This document shows, one piece after another, positions 1 through 9,346 of a stretch of DNA of 64,000 nt. The notes under the pieces were generated by a model. It was not told the DNA's origin. It saw nothing but the letters and a program-made list of their open reading frames with translations, and made no database searches. The first letter of the stretch is position 1, and the number at the start of each line of letters is the position of its first letter. Source of the stretch: JAGOPY01 sp964619555 (GTDB lineage: Bacteria > Bacteroidota > Bacteroidia > Bacteroidales > JAGOPY01); the NCBI GenBank assembly GCA_964619555.1, contig CAZUDV010000014.1, positions 51,830 through 115,829 on the forward strand, read 5' to 3'. The position numbers were made by a program, and so were the translations under genes.

Positions 1-150
1 AAAGAACCACTGTAACCCCAACCAATAAGCTAAAAGGATAGCTCCAGCAATTGCCACATAGGCAAGCTCATAGCTTAGGATTCTTGCCATCCGTTCATTA
101 TAATTGGCTTGGACGAATCCTGATCGAATTTTTTTGATTGAGTTTGGCAT
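1..150 (-). CDS. Partial membrane protein, runs off left edge
   Basis: An open frame of 50 codons starts with ATG at 150 and continues past the left edge without a stop. The N-terminus is short and basic (MPNSIKKIRSGF) and is followed by one hydrophobic segment from about residue 33 (LAYVAIAGAILLAYW), so the product is probably anchored in the inner membrane. It lies in the same orientation as the next gene (222-614), about 70 bases downstream of it, and could be in the same transcript. No family is recognised. The length and the rest of the protein cannot be judged from this window. Confidence 0.5.
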   Translation of the reverse strand, partial: MPNSIKKIRSGFVQANYNERMARILSYELAYVAIAGAILLAYWLGLQWFF

Positions 151-221
151 ATGATAACTGTTGAATTTATGAATCAGATCGTTGCACCATAGGTTGAATG
201 GAACTAAACTGTTGTGGTTTA

Positions 222-614
222 TCATTCGAAATATATTCCCGTAACCCCAATGATGTTATCCAGAACACATTTGACCTTGTTCTCAATGCCATATATTTTG
301 CCATCCGCCGCCCACATCGGCATAATGCCGTCCATAACTCCAGCCAAATACATCCGCGCAATTCTACTCTGCAATTTGGGACAAGTGGACACCGTGCAGG
401 GATCGGTTATATCCACCAAGGGGCTGAATGGGTAGTCAAACAGAATCCTGACCATATCATCCGAGCATTCCAACCCCAATTGCCGCAACAATTTCTTGCG
501 TTTCAATTGAAGCCATTGGTATTCCTTTTCGGTGGTTCCGCCATCCATCGCAATCTTCTCTTGATGTTGGATGATCTCCCTTACAGCTTTGCGAAGGCGG
601 ACGGCACTTATCAT
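222..614 (-). CDS. Hypothetical protein, 130 aa
   Basis: I do not recognise this protein. It starts with a charged helical region (AVRLRKAVREIIQHQEKI, then EKEYQWLQLKRKKLLRQL) followed by a mixed C-terminal half containing three cysteines. The opposite strand is also open over the same stretch, but the minus-strand product has the more natural residue composition, with charged amphipathic helices. It is divergent from the restriction operon at 817, and the roughly 200 bp between them hold a perfect inverted repeat and a strong promoter pointing right. Strand choice is an inference. Confidence 0.55.
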   Translation of the reverse strand: MISAVRLRKAVREIIQHQEKIAMDGGTTEKEYQWLQLKRKKLLRQLGLECSDDMVRILFDYPFSPLVDITDPCTVSTCPKLQSRIARMYLAGVMDGIMPMWAADGKIYGIENKVKCVLDNIIGVTGIYFE

Positions 615-636
615 AGGATGGTTTTATGAATGAAAA

Positions 637-664
637 ACACCAACATTGTCGTTTATGTTGGTGT
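637..664. promoter_or_regulatory. Perfect inverted repeat in divergent intergenic region
   Basis: The arms ACACCAACAT (637-646) and ATGTTGGTGT (655-664) are perfectly complementary and separated by 8 nt. The repeat lies just upstream of the minus-strand gene starting at 614 and about 100 bp upstream of the hsdR promoter. It could be an operator for a dimeric regulator or an RNA hairpin. There is no T-tract, which argues against a terminator. Confidence 0.4.
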
Positions 665-766
665 GCATTTCAGGCTTTTATGTGTTGGTTATAACAAAGA
701 TACGGAAAATTTTTGGATTTGCCAAAGGCTTTTTTATAGTTGGACAAGCTTTGCATCGGTTGATAA

Positions 767-797
767 TTTGCTAATTCACGCAACTTTCCTACATTTG
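767..797 (+). promoter_or_regulatory. Bacteroidota-type promoter of the type I R-M operon
   Basis: TTTG at 767-770 is followed after exactly 19 nt by TACATTTG at 790-797, a full match to the Bacteroidota -33/-7 consensus (TTTG, TAnnTTTG). Transcription would begin near 804, giving a leader of about a dozen bases before the hsdR ATG at 817. Confidence 0.7.
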
Positions 798-816
798 TTC
801 TTCAACCTAAAAAGCT

Positions 817-3135
817 ATGCCATATTCGGAATCAGATACGCGGGCAAATTTTATTGATCCTCTGCTGAACGAATGTGGCTGGAAAGCGGAAAATATCCAA
901 CGTGAATATTATTTTACCGATGGACGCAGAATCCTGAACAATAAGCGGGGAAAACGGAAATTTGTGGATTATCTGCTAAAGCACCGTAATGTTAACCTTG
1001 CCATTATTGAAGCCAAAAGCTCCGAAAAACACCCTACCCAAGGCTTGCAGCAAGCCATTGACTATGCTAATGACCTGAATGTTCGGTTTGTTTATTCATC
1101 CAACGGGCTAAAACATTACGAATTCGATATTACGGCTGGAAAAGGGGATTATGTTGACCGATTTCCGTCACCCGATAATCTGTATAAAAGGGTAGTAGTT
1201 AATAAAACCGTTGAACAGGAAAAACTGATCATACAGCCCTTGGATAATTCTGGTAGTAACCAGCCCCGTTATTACCAGATCATTGCCGTTAACAAAGCCA
1301 TAGAAGCCATTTCAGCGGGCAAGAAACGGATTTTATTGACGCTGGCTACTGGCACTGGCAAGACTTTTATCGCCTACCAGATCGTTTTTAAATTGTTCCA
1401 GAGCCGATGGAATCTCGACGGTGCGGATCGCCGCCCAAAGGTGCTATTTCTGGCTGACCGAAACATCCTTGCAGACCAAGCCATCAATATCTTCAACCCT
1501 TTCGAAAAGGATTTAGTTAAAATTAACGGTGAAGAAATTCGCAAACGTAACGGAATCGTTCCAACTAATGCCAATATTTTCTTTGCCATCTATCAAGCCA
1601 TTGCCGAAAGGGAGAACATTGGTGGTTATTATCAAAAATACCCCAAGGATTTCTTCGATCTTATAATCGTCGACGAATGTCATCGCGGTTCAGCCAATGA
1701 AGAAGGCTCGTGGCGGGCTATTTTGGAATATTTCAGCAGTGCGGTACAACTGGGTATGACCGCTACACCAAAGCGTAACGATAACGTGGATACCTACCAG
1801 TATTTTGGCAATCCTGTCTACGAATATTCTTTAAAGAAAGGCATAGAAGACGGCTTCCTGACCCCGTATAAGGTAAAACGAATTACTACCAACATTGATG
1901 AATACATCGTTTCTAAAGAAGACCGTGTGGTTCAGGGGGAACATCAACAAGCGGTGTACGAGCTAACCGACTTTGAAAGAAAGATTATCATCCCTGCCAG
2001 AACGGAGCTTATTGCCAGAACCATTCTGGAACATATATCTCTGATGGATAAAACCATTGTCTTTTGCGTGGATCAGCAGCACGCCTTGACAATGCGGGAT
2101 ATGATCAATAAATATAAAGCCATATCGGATAAACATTATTGTGTCCGTATCACCAGTGATGAAGGAGATATCGGCAAACAACTTCTGGAACGATTTAGGG
2201 ATAACGATAAGGACATCCCCGTTATCTGTACCACAAGCCAGATGCTTACCACGGGGGTGGATGCAAGAAACGTTCGTAATATTGTTCTGGTGCGGAATAT
2301 TCTGTCTATGGTTGAATTTAAACAGATCATCGGCAGGGGAACACGCTTGTTTGAAGGCAAAGATTATTTCACAATCATCGACTTCACGGGTGCCAGCAAC
2401 TTGTTTTATGATCCCGAATGGGACGGCATAACGGAAATTGAAGAAGAACCCATTGACATCACAGAAATAGGGGGAGAAGTAAATGAGCCAAAACCCAAAC
2501 CCCCTAAACCGCCGCAGCCACCTGAACCACCACCACCGCCACCACCGCCAAAAGTTGTCGTGGAACTGTCAAATGGTCGAAAATTAAAGATCACAAATGT
2601 TGAAATCCGTTACATAGGGGCTGATGGTAAGCCGTTAACGGCGAAGGAATTCCTTGAAAAACTGATCGGCTTCATACCAGAACTATATTCCAGTGAAGAA
2701 GACTTCAGGCGATTGTGGGCTAATCCTGATACCCGCGAACAGATATTGCTACAATTGGAACAGGAAGGCTTCGATAGTGAACAACTGGACACATTGCGTG
2801 AAATGTTAAGTGCCAAAGATTGCGATATATTTGACGTAATAGCCTACCTAACGTATAGCTCTGAAATGCTGACACGCCACCAACGGGTAGAAATAGCCGA
2901 AAGCGATAGGTTCTTCGACGTTTACCAGAATTTAAGAGCAAAGGATTTCCTGCATTTCGTGCTAAAACGCTATGAAAAAGACGACATTCAGGAACTGCGG
3001 CGGGATAAGATCAGCGAATTGATTAAACTGAATAATTTGGGAACCCCTATCGAAGCGGCACACGTATTTGGTGGGGCGGATAAATTGATCGAAGCTTTTT
3101 ACAAATTACAGGAAACACTTTATAGGGCTATCTAA
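817..3135 (+). CDS. hsdR: Type I restriction enzyme R subunit (EcoEI-like)
   Basis: This is the ATP-dependent translocase and nuclease subunit of a type I R-M complex. The N-terminus carries the HsdR_N nuclease core, with an Asp in FVDYLL and the catalytic strand LAIIEAKS. The superfamily 2 helicase follows, with Walker A TLATGTGKT, DECHRG, GMTATPKR and motif VI IGRGTRLF. A proline-rich linker (near residues 557-577) separates it from the EcoEI-type C-terminal domain that docks on the methyltransferase. At 772 aa it matches the short EcoEI branch of HsdR. The ATG at 817 sits just after a consensus promoter. Its stop overlaps the next start by one base (TAATG), indicating translational coupling to the Mrr-like gene. 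All motifs look intact. Confidence 0.95.
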   Translation: MPYSESDTRANFIDPLLNECGWKAENIQREYYFTDGRRILNNKRGKRKFVDYLLKHRNVNLAIIEAKSSEKHPTQGLQQAIDYANDLNVRFVYSSNGLKHYEFDITAGKGDYVDRFPSPDNLYKRVVVNKTVEQEKLIIQPLDNSGSNQPRYYQIIAVNKAIEAISAGKKRILLTLATGTGKTFIAYQIVFKLFQSRWNLDGADRRPKVLFLADRNILADQAINIFNPFEKDLVKINGEEIRKRNGIVPTNANIFFAIYQAIAERENIGGYYQKYPKDFFDLIIVDECHRGSANEEGSWRAILEYFSSAVQLGMTATPKRNDNVDTYQYFGNPVYEYSLKKGIEDGFLTPYKVKRITTNIDEYIVSKEDRVVQGEHQQAVYELTDFERKIIIPARTELIARTILEHISLMDKTIVFCVDQQHALTMRDMINKYKAISDKHYCVRITSDEGDIGKQLLERFRDNDKDIPVICTTSQMLTTGVDARNVRNIVLVRNILSMVEFKQIIGRGTRLFEGKDYFTIIDFTGASNLFYDPEWDGITEIEEEPIDITEIGGEVNEPKPKPPKPPQPPEPPPPPPPPKVVVELSNGRKLKITNVEIRYIGADGKPLTAKEFLEKLIGFIPELYSSEEDFRRLWANPDTREQILLQLEQEGFDSEQLDTLREMLSAKDCDIFDVIAYLTYSSEMLTRHQRVEIAESDRFFDVYQNLRAKDFLHFVLKRYEKDDIQELRRDKISELIKLNNLGTPIEAAHVFGGADKLIEAFYKLQETLYRAI

Positions 3136-3842
3136 TGAAACCATCGACACAATACGAACATTTTGTTGCGGAGTATTATAAAGCCAAGGGGTATAAAGTA
3201 CAAGTAACCCCCGAATCAAATGATTATGGTGTGGATGTTATCCTAACGAAAGGAAAAGAAAAGATAGCAGTCCAAGCTAAGATGTATGGTGGTTCGACCC
3301 GAAAAGTAAATCGGAAATGTTTTATGGAACTGCACGGTGCAAAATCAGTATTTGATTGTACAAAAGCAATAATGGTTACGGACGGTGAAATATTGCCTGA
3401 TGCACAAGAAGTCGCTACAAAGCTGGGGATTGAAATTGTATTCCTGCCGTTTACACCTGATCAGGTGATGAAAGAGGTAAAAGAGCCCGAAACCAAACGA
3501 TCTGTATCTAATTTAAATGATTTTGAAGTTATCTGGCGCGAATTTGTTATGCCATTAAAAGGAAAAACAATTGTTGGCGAAACAGGTTTGGCTAATAAAA
3601 TAGTTAAAGTAGACTTTTCAGGTGTAACACGTATCACTAAAAATGGCAAATCAAATACTATTCCTATTGAACCTTTTAAATGGGCAATTAACAGGATTTT
3701 GAACAAAGGTACCGTGACCCGTGATGAAATCAATCAGGAATTTGTCGGCAGGTTGTCATCTGGCACAATACTCATTCTATCCCAAATACCAATTTTTACT
3801 ACACTTACTAATCCATTGAGAATCGTAAAAAAGAAGCTTTAA
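3135..3842 (+). CDS. Mrr-like restriction endonuclease inside the hsd operon
   Basis: The 235-aa protein has an N-terminal Mrr_cat-type PD-(D/E)XK fold: YEHFVAEYYKAKGYKV, then the catalytic Asp in NDYGVDVIL and the QAK variant of the catalytic motif (KIAVQAKMYGG). Mrr-family enzymes cleave modified or foreign DNA. The C-terminal ~100 residues are unassigned and could be a recognition domain. The start overlaps the hsdR stop by 1 nt and the stop is directly abutted by the hsdM start, so it is co-translated with the type I enzyme. That placement is unusual. It may add a nuclease activity to the complex or act independently (inference). Confidence 0.8.
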   Translation: MKPSTQYEHFVAEYYKAKGYKVQVTPESNDYGVDVILTKGKEKIAVQAKMYGGSTRKVNRKCFMELHGAKSVFDCTKAIMVTDGEILPDAQEVATKLGIEIVFLPFTPDQVMKEVKEPETKRSVSNLNDFEVIWREFVMPLKGKTIVGETGLANKIVKVDFSGVTRITKNGKSNTIPIEPFKWAINRILNKGTVTRDEINQEFVGRLSSGTILILSQIPIFTTLTNPLRIVKKKL

Positions 3843-5327
3843 ATGTCTGACCTACAACCCAAAATAGATCGAATAACCGATATTCTGCGTCGTGATGACG
3901 GGATTAGCGGGGCGATGCATTACACGCAGCAGATTTCGTGGATATTGTTCCTGAAATTCCTGAACGATTACGAAGACAATAAAGCTGCCGATGCCAAGCT
4001 GGACGGTAAAAAATATGAATACGTCATTGATCCCCCCCACCGCTGGAATGTATGGGCTTGTCCAAAGGGTTCGGATGGAAAACTGGATGTGAAGAAGGCG
4101 TTAACAGGTGATGACCTAACCCTTTACGTAACCGAACAGTTATTTCCATATCTGAAAGGGTTTAAAAATGGCGGTACCGATCTGAAAAGCATTCGCTACA
4201 AAATCGGAGCCATATTTGAATATATGGATTATCGTGTTGCCAGCGGGCATACCTTGCGTGAAGTGCTGGATATCATAGATACCTTGAATTTCCAAAGCCA
4301 AACTGAACTGTTTGAGCTAAGCCATATCTATGAAAGCCTGTTGCAAAATATGGGCGATGACGGCGGCAACGCTGGTGAGTTTTACACGCCACGACCAGTG
4401 ATCAGGGCAATGGTGGAAGCGGTTGATCCCAAGGTGGGTCAGACCATATACGACGGGGCAGCAGGAAGCTGTGGCTTCTTGGTTCAGGCATATGAATATA
4501 TGACGGCACCTGAAAAGCGTAAAAACCTTAAAACAGATGATTGGCGGAAGCTTCAGACCACCACTTTCTATGGCAACGAGAAGACCCCTTTGGCATATGT
4601 GATGGGGGTAATGAATATGATCCTGCACGGGATCGAATCGCCAAACCTCTATAAACAGAACTCATTAACGAAAGACATACGGGATATTCAGGAGAAAGAC
4701 CGTTATGACGTCATCCTTGCAAATCCACCATTTGGGGGAAAGGAAAAAAGCCAAATTCAGCAAAATTTCCCCGTTCCCAGCAATGCCACGGAGTTATTGT
4801 TCCTGCAACACTTTATGAAAAATCTGAAGGTTGGTGGCAGAGCGGGAATAATCGTTCCAGAAGGGGTGCTGTTTCAAACCAATAACGCATTTACTGCCGT
4901 TAAAAAAGAGTTGTTGGAAAATTTCAACCTGCATACCATTGTCAGCTTGCCGTCAGGTGTGTTTTTACCGTATTCTGGTGTCAAAACCAATTTCATCATT
5001 TTTGATCGCACGGGATCAACTTCTGAAATATGGTATTATGAAGTAAACCCACCTTTCAGGCTCACCAAGAATAAGCCCATTGCTACGGAGCACCTTCAGG
5101 AATTCACGGGACTATTCAAAAAGAGAGCCATTACGGATAATAGCTGGATTGTTAAAGTTGATAATGTGAAGGACTATGACCTGTCGGCTAAAAACCCTAA
5201 TAAGCAGCAGGATATTGCCCACCTTCCACCCGCCGATATAATGGCAAAACTCAAAGCCAACGATGCTGAAATATCGGATTTGTTGTCGGAAATAGAAAAG
5301 ATAATGGGAGAAGGATATGGGGAATAA
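3843..5327 (+). CDS. hsdM: Type I R-M system methyltransferase subunit
   Basis: This 494-aa N6-adenine methyltransferase transfers methyl groups from SAM as part of the HsdM2S complex. The N-terminal helical HsdM_N domain is present (ISGAMHYTQQISWILFLKFL). The catalytic domain has the motif I variant YDGAAGSCGFL and the motif IV sequence ANPPFGG, in which NPPF is diagnostic of N6-adenine methylation. The target GEFYTPRPVIRAMVEAV loop before motif I is typical of HsdM. The ATG at 3843 immediately follows the stop of the Mrr-like gene and the end overlaps hsdS by 11 bases, so the four genes form one operon. Confidence 0.96.
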   Translation: MSDLQPKIDRITDILRRDDGISGAMHYTQQISWILFLKFLNDYEDNKAADAKLDGKKYEYVIDPPHRWNVWACPKGSDGKLDVKKALTGDDLTLYVTEQLFPYLKGFKNGGTDLKSIRYKIGAIFEYMDYRVASGHTLREVLDIIDTLNFQSQTELFELSHIYESLLQNMGDDGGNAGEFYTPRPVIRAMVEAVDPKVGQTIYDGAAGSCGFLVQAYEYMTAPEKRKNLKTDDWRKLQTTTFYGNEKTPLAYVMGVMNMILHGIESPNLYKQNSLTKDIRDIQEKDRYDVILANPPFGGKEKSQIQQNFPVPSNATELLFLQHFMKNLKVGGRAGIIVPEGVLFQTNNAFTAVKKELLENFNLHTIVSLPSGVFLPYSGVKTNFIIFDRTGSTSEIWYYEVNPPFRLTKNKPIATEHLQEFTGLFKKRAITDNSWIVKVDNVKDYDLSAKNPNKQQDIAHLPPADIMAKLKANDAEISDLLSEIEKIMGEGYGE

Positions 5328-6507
5328 ATTACCAGAAGGCTGGGCTGTCAAACGGTTTGAAGACGTTTGTCTTAAAATAACAGACGGCTCGCATTTTTCT
5401 CCAAAAACAGTAGAAAATGGATATGATTATATAACTGTCAAGGATATTGATGGAAATGGGAATATTGATTTTATACATTCAAAAAAAATTTCGAAAGAGG
5501 ATTATCATTCACTTGTAAAGAATGATTGCTCACCTGTAAAAGGAGATATTCTTTTTTCTAAAGATGGAACAGTTGGAAAGGTTGCATTAATTGATTTTGA
5601 AAAGCAGTTTGTTGTTCTATCATCGCTTGCGATTATTCGTCCTAATCCTTCAATAGTTATCCCTGAATATCTTAAATATTTGTTAGCTTCACCTACGATT
5701 TTAGACGGATTCATTGGATTAAAGGCAGGTGCTGCGATAAAAAGAATAGTATTAAAAACGATTAAGAATTTTCATATCCCAATAGCCCCGCTTCCAGAGC
5801 AGTACCGCATTGTAGCCCAACTGAACAGGCTATTTGAGCGAATAGACAGAGCCATAGCCCTTGTTGAACAGAACATCACCAGCGCCCAGCATTTAATGGC
5901 GAGCGTGTTGAATGATGTATTTGAAAACACTGAATGGGAAATGGTTCCCTTTCATTCTGTGGTGTCAAATAATGCGAAAACGGTTGTACCATTGCCAGAC
6001 GAACAATACAATATCATCGGCTTAGAAAACATTTCAAAAGATACTGGAAGATTAATTGATTTTCGTCCAATGCTCGGACGGGAAAGTAGAAGCAGCAAAG
6101 TAATTTTTTCGCAAGGGTCAGTTCTTTATGGAAAACTTCGACCATATTTAAACAAGGTTTATGTCGCCGAATTTGATGGAATTGCCACAACGGAAATTCT
6201 GCCGTTTAAACCTGAAAAGACCAAATTATTGCCTGCATTTTTAGGGGCATATCTCAGAAGTCCGCGTTTTTTAACGACGGTAAATAAGAATTGTGCTGGT
6301 GCGCGTATGCCAAGGGTTACAACAAAATTCTGGAACACCGTATTAGTTCCATTGCCAGATTTGGAAATACAAAGCCAAGTCATTAAGTATTTGGAATCAG
6401 TTGATATAGAACAAAACAGGCTTGTCGAAAAACAACAGGTTCAATTATTGGAATTAAAAGCCTTGAAATCCAGCCTGCTTGACGCGGCGTTTAGGGGGGA
6501 GTTGTAA
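5317..6507 (+). CDS. hsdS: Type I R-M system specificity subunit
   Basis: The 396-aa protein has two target recognition domains. TRD1 (roughly residues 1-155) ends in the conserved PLPEQYRIVAQLNRLFERID helix. TRD2 (roughly 205-345) ends in PLPDLEIQSQVIKYLE followed by the second conserved coiled coil (LLELKALKSSLLDAAFRGEL). It determines the bipartite DNA site read by the R-M complex. TRD1 (about 5350-5780) is clearly richer in A and T than the helical parts around it, consistent with domain exchange between hsdS alleles. The target sequence cannot be predicted from here. Confidence 0.94.
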   Translation: MGNKLPEGWAVKRFEDVCLKITDGSHFSPKTVENGYDYITVKDIDGNGNIDFIHSKKISKEDYHSLVKNDCSPVKGDILFSKDGTVGKVALIDFEKQFVVLSSLAIIRPNPSIVIPEYLKYLLASPTILDGFIGLKAGAAIKRIVLKTIKNFHIPIAPLPEQYRIVAQLNRLFERIDRAIALVEQNITSAQHLMASVLNDVFENTEWEMVPFHSVVSNNAKTVVPLPDEQYNIIGLENISKDTGRLIDFRPMLGRESRSSKVIFSQGSVLYGKLRPYLNKVYVAEFDGIATTEILPFKPEKTKLLPAFLGAYLRSPRFLTTVNKNCAGARMPRVTTKFWNTVLVPLPDLEIQSQVIKYLESVDIEQNRLVEKQQVQLLELKALKSSLLDAAFRGEL

Positions 6508-6550
6508 TCGCCACTTCAATTCATAACCACCACCTTAAAAATATATAGAT

Positions 6551-6586
6551 AAAGCTCTACCGCTTTAAAAGCGGGGTGGCGTCTTT
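6551..6586 (+). terminator. Possible hairpin after hsdS
   Basis: The arms CCGCTT (6560-6565) and AAGCGG (6569-6574) enclose TAA, with weaker flanking pairing of AAAG and CTTT. It lies 50 bases after the hsdS stop. There is no proper T-run, so termination is only a suggestion. Confidence 0.3.
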
Positions 6587-6624
6587 ATCCCATTGTACAT
6601 ATTTAGTTGAAGGCTATTATTTGG

Positions 6625-6632
6625 TACCTTTG
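6625..6632 (+). promoter_or_regulatory. -7 element upstream of the DUF3800 gene
   Basis: TACCTTTG matches TAnnTTTG and lies 20 bp before the ATG at 6653. A recognisable -33 element at the right distance is weak (TTG at 6607-6609 is too close). Confidence 0.5.
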
Positions 6633-6652
6633 CTTACATTATCAAGACATCT

Positions 6653-7783
6653 ATGGAAAACTATCTTGCATTTTTAGATGAATCAGGTGGACACGGATTT
6701 GATTTTTCGAAGGAAGGCACTCCGACCCATTTTGTTGTTTGTGCCGTCATCATCGAAGAATCTAAATTGGAGCAGGTCAAAAAAGATTTTGAAAGAATAA
6801 AATCCTACTATTTTCCGATCAGTGAGCTTAAATCATCTAAAATAGGTTCAAATGATGCTATTCGCACGAAGATAATTAGTGAGATTAAAGGATTGGATTT
6901 CAGGTATTTTCATCTTGTAGTCGACAAACGGGAGATATACTCTGATTCAGGATTGCAATACAAGGAAATATTTTACAAATTCCTATATGGTCTTTTATAT
7001 AACAATTTGTACAGAACTATACGGAACCTATCTGTTTACGCTGATCAAATGGTATCCCAAGATTTCTTAATCGGTTTCAAACAATATGTTGAACAGAACC
7101 ATATGTCAGATTTATTTCATCAAAGTATCCAATTTAGTAGATCAAAATCGACAATTTTACTTCAGCTTGCTGATTTTATTGGTGGCACCCTTTTTAGATA
7201 TTATTCCGACAAATCACCTATTGATATCAATCAGGAATTAGTTGAAAAAAAATTGGGTGAAGTTGTCTGGCCTGCAAAATACCAACCATACACCGTTGAT
7301 GAAGAAGATATTGATGATGAATACAAAGAAGTAATTTCGGAACTTGCCCTGCTGAGAATTAAAAACTATTTGGTGCGCAATCGTAATAATAGTGACCCGC
7401 TAACAGTAAAGCGAAAATTATTTGTAAACTATTTGCGTATGGTGTTTTTATACAACAATAAGACACGATTTATTTATACAGATGAAATCATCAAACATAT
7501 TGAAAACAATACAGGAGATAGAATAAAGGAACAATATTTCAGGCAACAAATTGTCGGGCCTCTCCGAACCGAAGGGCTGCTTATCTCCAGTAATGTTAAT
7601 GGTTATAAAATCCCCTGCTCCAAAGCTGATATCTATACTTTCTTCAATTTATTCAGCAAGGTTATCAATCCTATGGTTCATCGGTTACAGCTTTCATACG
7701 AAGCATTATATCAAGCCACAAATGGCAAATTTGATGTTTTGGATCATCCTGAATATGAATATCTAAAAAAGTTAATTCAATAG
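6653..7783 (+). CDS. DUF3800 family protein
   Basis: The N-terminus YLAFLDESGGHG is the signature of DUF3800, a family with an RNase H-like fold that is often found in defense loci and on mobile elements. Further conserved acidic positions appear in SVYADQMVS (about residue 126) and LLQLADFIGGTLFR (about 165). The C-terminal ~150 residues extend beyond the DUF3800 core and are unassigned; the end contains a predicted helix-rich DNA-binding-like region (RIKEQYFRQQIVGPLRTEGLL). It stands alone between the type I operon and the CoiA-like gene, with its own -7 element. A nuclease role is plausible from the fold but not shown here. Confidence 0.8.
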   Translation: MENYLAFLDESGGHGFDFSKEGTPTHFVVCAVIIEESKLEQVKKDFERIKSYYFPISELKSSKIGSNDAIRTKIISEIKGLDFRYFHLVVDKREIYSDSGLQYKEIFYKFLYGLLYNNLYRTIRNLSVYADQMVSQDFLIGFKQYVEQNHMSDLFHQSIQFSRSKSTILLQLADFIGGTLFRYYSDKSPIDINQELVEKKLGEVVWPAKYQPYTVDEEDIDDEYKEVISELALLRIKNYLVRNRNNSDPLTVKRKLFVNYLRMVFLYNNKTRFIYTDEIIKHIENNTGDRIKEQYFRQQIVGPLRTEGLLISSNVNGYKIPCSKADIYTFFNLFSKVINPMVHRLQLSYEALYQATNGKFDVLDHPEYEYLKKLIQ

Positions 7784-7829
7784 ATTAAAAGTAATAACTA
7801 AAATATAAACCATTACATTCCAATGAAAT

Positions 7830-9308
7830 ATGCAATTCGGATTAAATGAAAATGGAGATCGAATCAAGGCTAAAGAAACTGGTCAACGAGCGAAATGTCC
7901 GTATTGTGGTGGAGTATTAATATCAAAATGTGGAGAACATTATATTAATCATTGGCAGCATTCACGTGATAAGGATTGTGATCCTTGGGCAGAACACGAA
8001 ACGGAATGGCATTTGAAATGGAAATCCAAATTTCCTGAAAGTTGGCGCGAGGTAGTTATGCACAACTTTGGCGAAAAGCATATCGCCGATATTCAAACAC
8101 CCTCTGGCTTGGTGATAGAATTCCAAAATTCCTCTATTTCATCTGACACAATAAGGATTAGGGAGAACTTCTATCAAAATATGATATGGGTTATCAATGC
8201 CTTACCGTTTAAAAGCAATTTTGATATACGAAGTGTTGTAAATTCAAAACTTAGGATGCTTGAATCAAATTCTGATTATGAAATTACAAGAAACGAAAAT
8301 GCATTTAACGATGAAATTAAAAGGTTGAATAATGAGATTAACAAAAATGAACAGGATTCAAAAAATAAAAGCCATTCAATTAGTTATTATGAAGGGCAAG
8401 TCGAAAAGCTGCGACAATTAAAAGAATCCACGGATAAATTTGCTCATTCAGTTATCAAACATTGGATGAATAACGAATATTTCTATGAAAGTCTAACAAA
8501 TGAAATCACTCGAAATATTGATAGTAAAATAAAGGCAGAGCTTATACAAATACCTATCTCTATTGATAAATCGCAAAGCCAGATGGAAGAATATGGGCAG
8601 AGGATATCAGAAATTGTAAATTTTAAAGATTTCGAGTATCAACACACAATATATAAGATCATTCCCTACGAAAGGGTTGATTCAAAAAATTATAAGAATA
8701 AAATAGCCATATTGAAAGAAACAAAAGATTCCTTCTTCCCGAATATTCATCATTTTAATTCAGAGCAGGAGTTGAAAAATTTTCTTTTTCGACACAATAA
8801 CTATGACTTTGCATTTGATCCAAGTGGCACTTTGGAGTCACTTGATGGAAATATTTCGGCAGAAAGAGCAGCAATTGGTGAGTTGAGCGAGAGGTTAATA
8901 GAGTTGACGAAAATAATTTCAGACCAAATACATCAGAATATTTTAGAACGAATTGCCGAGATAGAAAATGCGCTCAGAAACCTTAATTTGGAATTAAAAA
9001 GGACATTAACGCAAACGACTAATTTAATAGCAAAACGAAACGAAATTACTAAAAATCACCCCATTGAAATCCAGAAAATGAAAGAAAAGATTGAACGGGA
9101 TGTAAAAAATGAACGAAAATATATAATGGCAGGCAACAAAGGTGTATATAGTTATAAGTGGAATCACGAAAGAAAGAGTTGGACAGCAGCTAACTGTGAA
9201 ATATATTTTGATTTTGGGGATCATCTTTTTAAAGTAATCAAAGAAGGCGTATTTAAGAAGATTGGTACAAAAGAATTTTTATCAACACATTTAATTGACA
9301 CAACGTAG
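7830..9308 (+). CDS. CoiA-like nuclease with long coiled-coil tail
   Basis: Residues 1-135 resemble competence protein CoiA. A small zinc finger (CPYCGGVLISKCG) leads into HYINHWQHSR and a PD-(D/E)XK nuclease core with EWHLKWK, the catalytic Asp in KHIADIQT and the E-x-Q strand LVIEFQNSS. The remaining ~350 residues form long charged coiled coils (about 160-210 and 360-430) interrupted by a lysine- and aspartate-rich domain. The usual CoiA is shorter, so the tail is a specialisation. The short spacing from the DUF3800 gene (46 bases) suggests they may be co-transcribed. The neighbourhood favours defense rather than competence (inference). Confidence 0.75.
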   Translation: MQFGLNENGDRIKAKETGQRAKCPYCGGVLISKCGEHYINHWQHSRDKDCDPWAEHETEWHLKWKSKFPESWREVVMHNFGEKHIADIQTPSGLVIEFQNSSISSDTIRIRENFYQNMIWVINALPFKSNFDIRSVVNSKLRMLESNSDYEITRNENAFNDEIKRLNNEINKNEQDSKNKSHSISYYEGQVEKLRQLKESTDKFAHSVIKHWMNNEYFYESLTNEITRNIDSKIKAELIQIPISIDKSQSQMEEYGQRISEIVNFKDFEYQHTIYKIIPYERVDSKNYKNKIAILKETKDSFFPNIHHFNSEQELKNFLFRHNNYDFAFDPSGTLESLDGNISAERAAIGELSERLIELTKIISDQIHQNILERIAEIENALRNLNLELKRTLTQTTNLIAKRNEITKNHPIEIQKMKEKIERDVKNERKYIMAGNKGVYSYKWNHERKSWTAANCEIYFDFGDHLFKVIKEGVFKKIGTKEFLSTHLIDTT

Positions 9309-9346
9309 AGTTGAAAAATATTGGTCAGGTATAAAATTGGGCACTC

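Noticed and set aside
198..629. Long open frame on the plus strand opposite 222-614
   Set aside because: The minus-strand product has more natural composition; the plus one is rich in His, Gln and Phe runs typical of an antisense frame.
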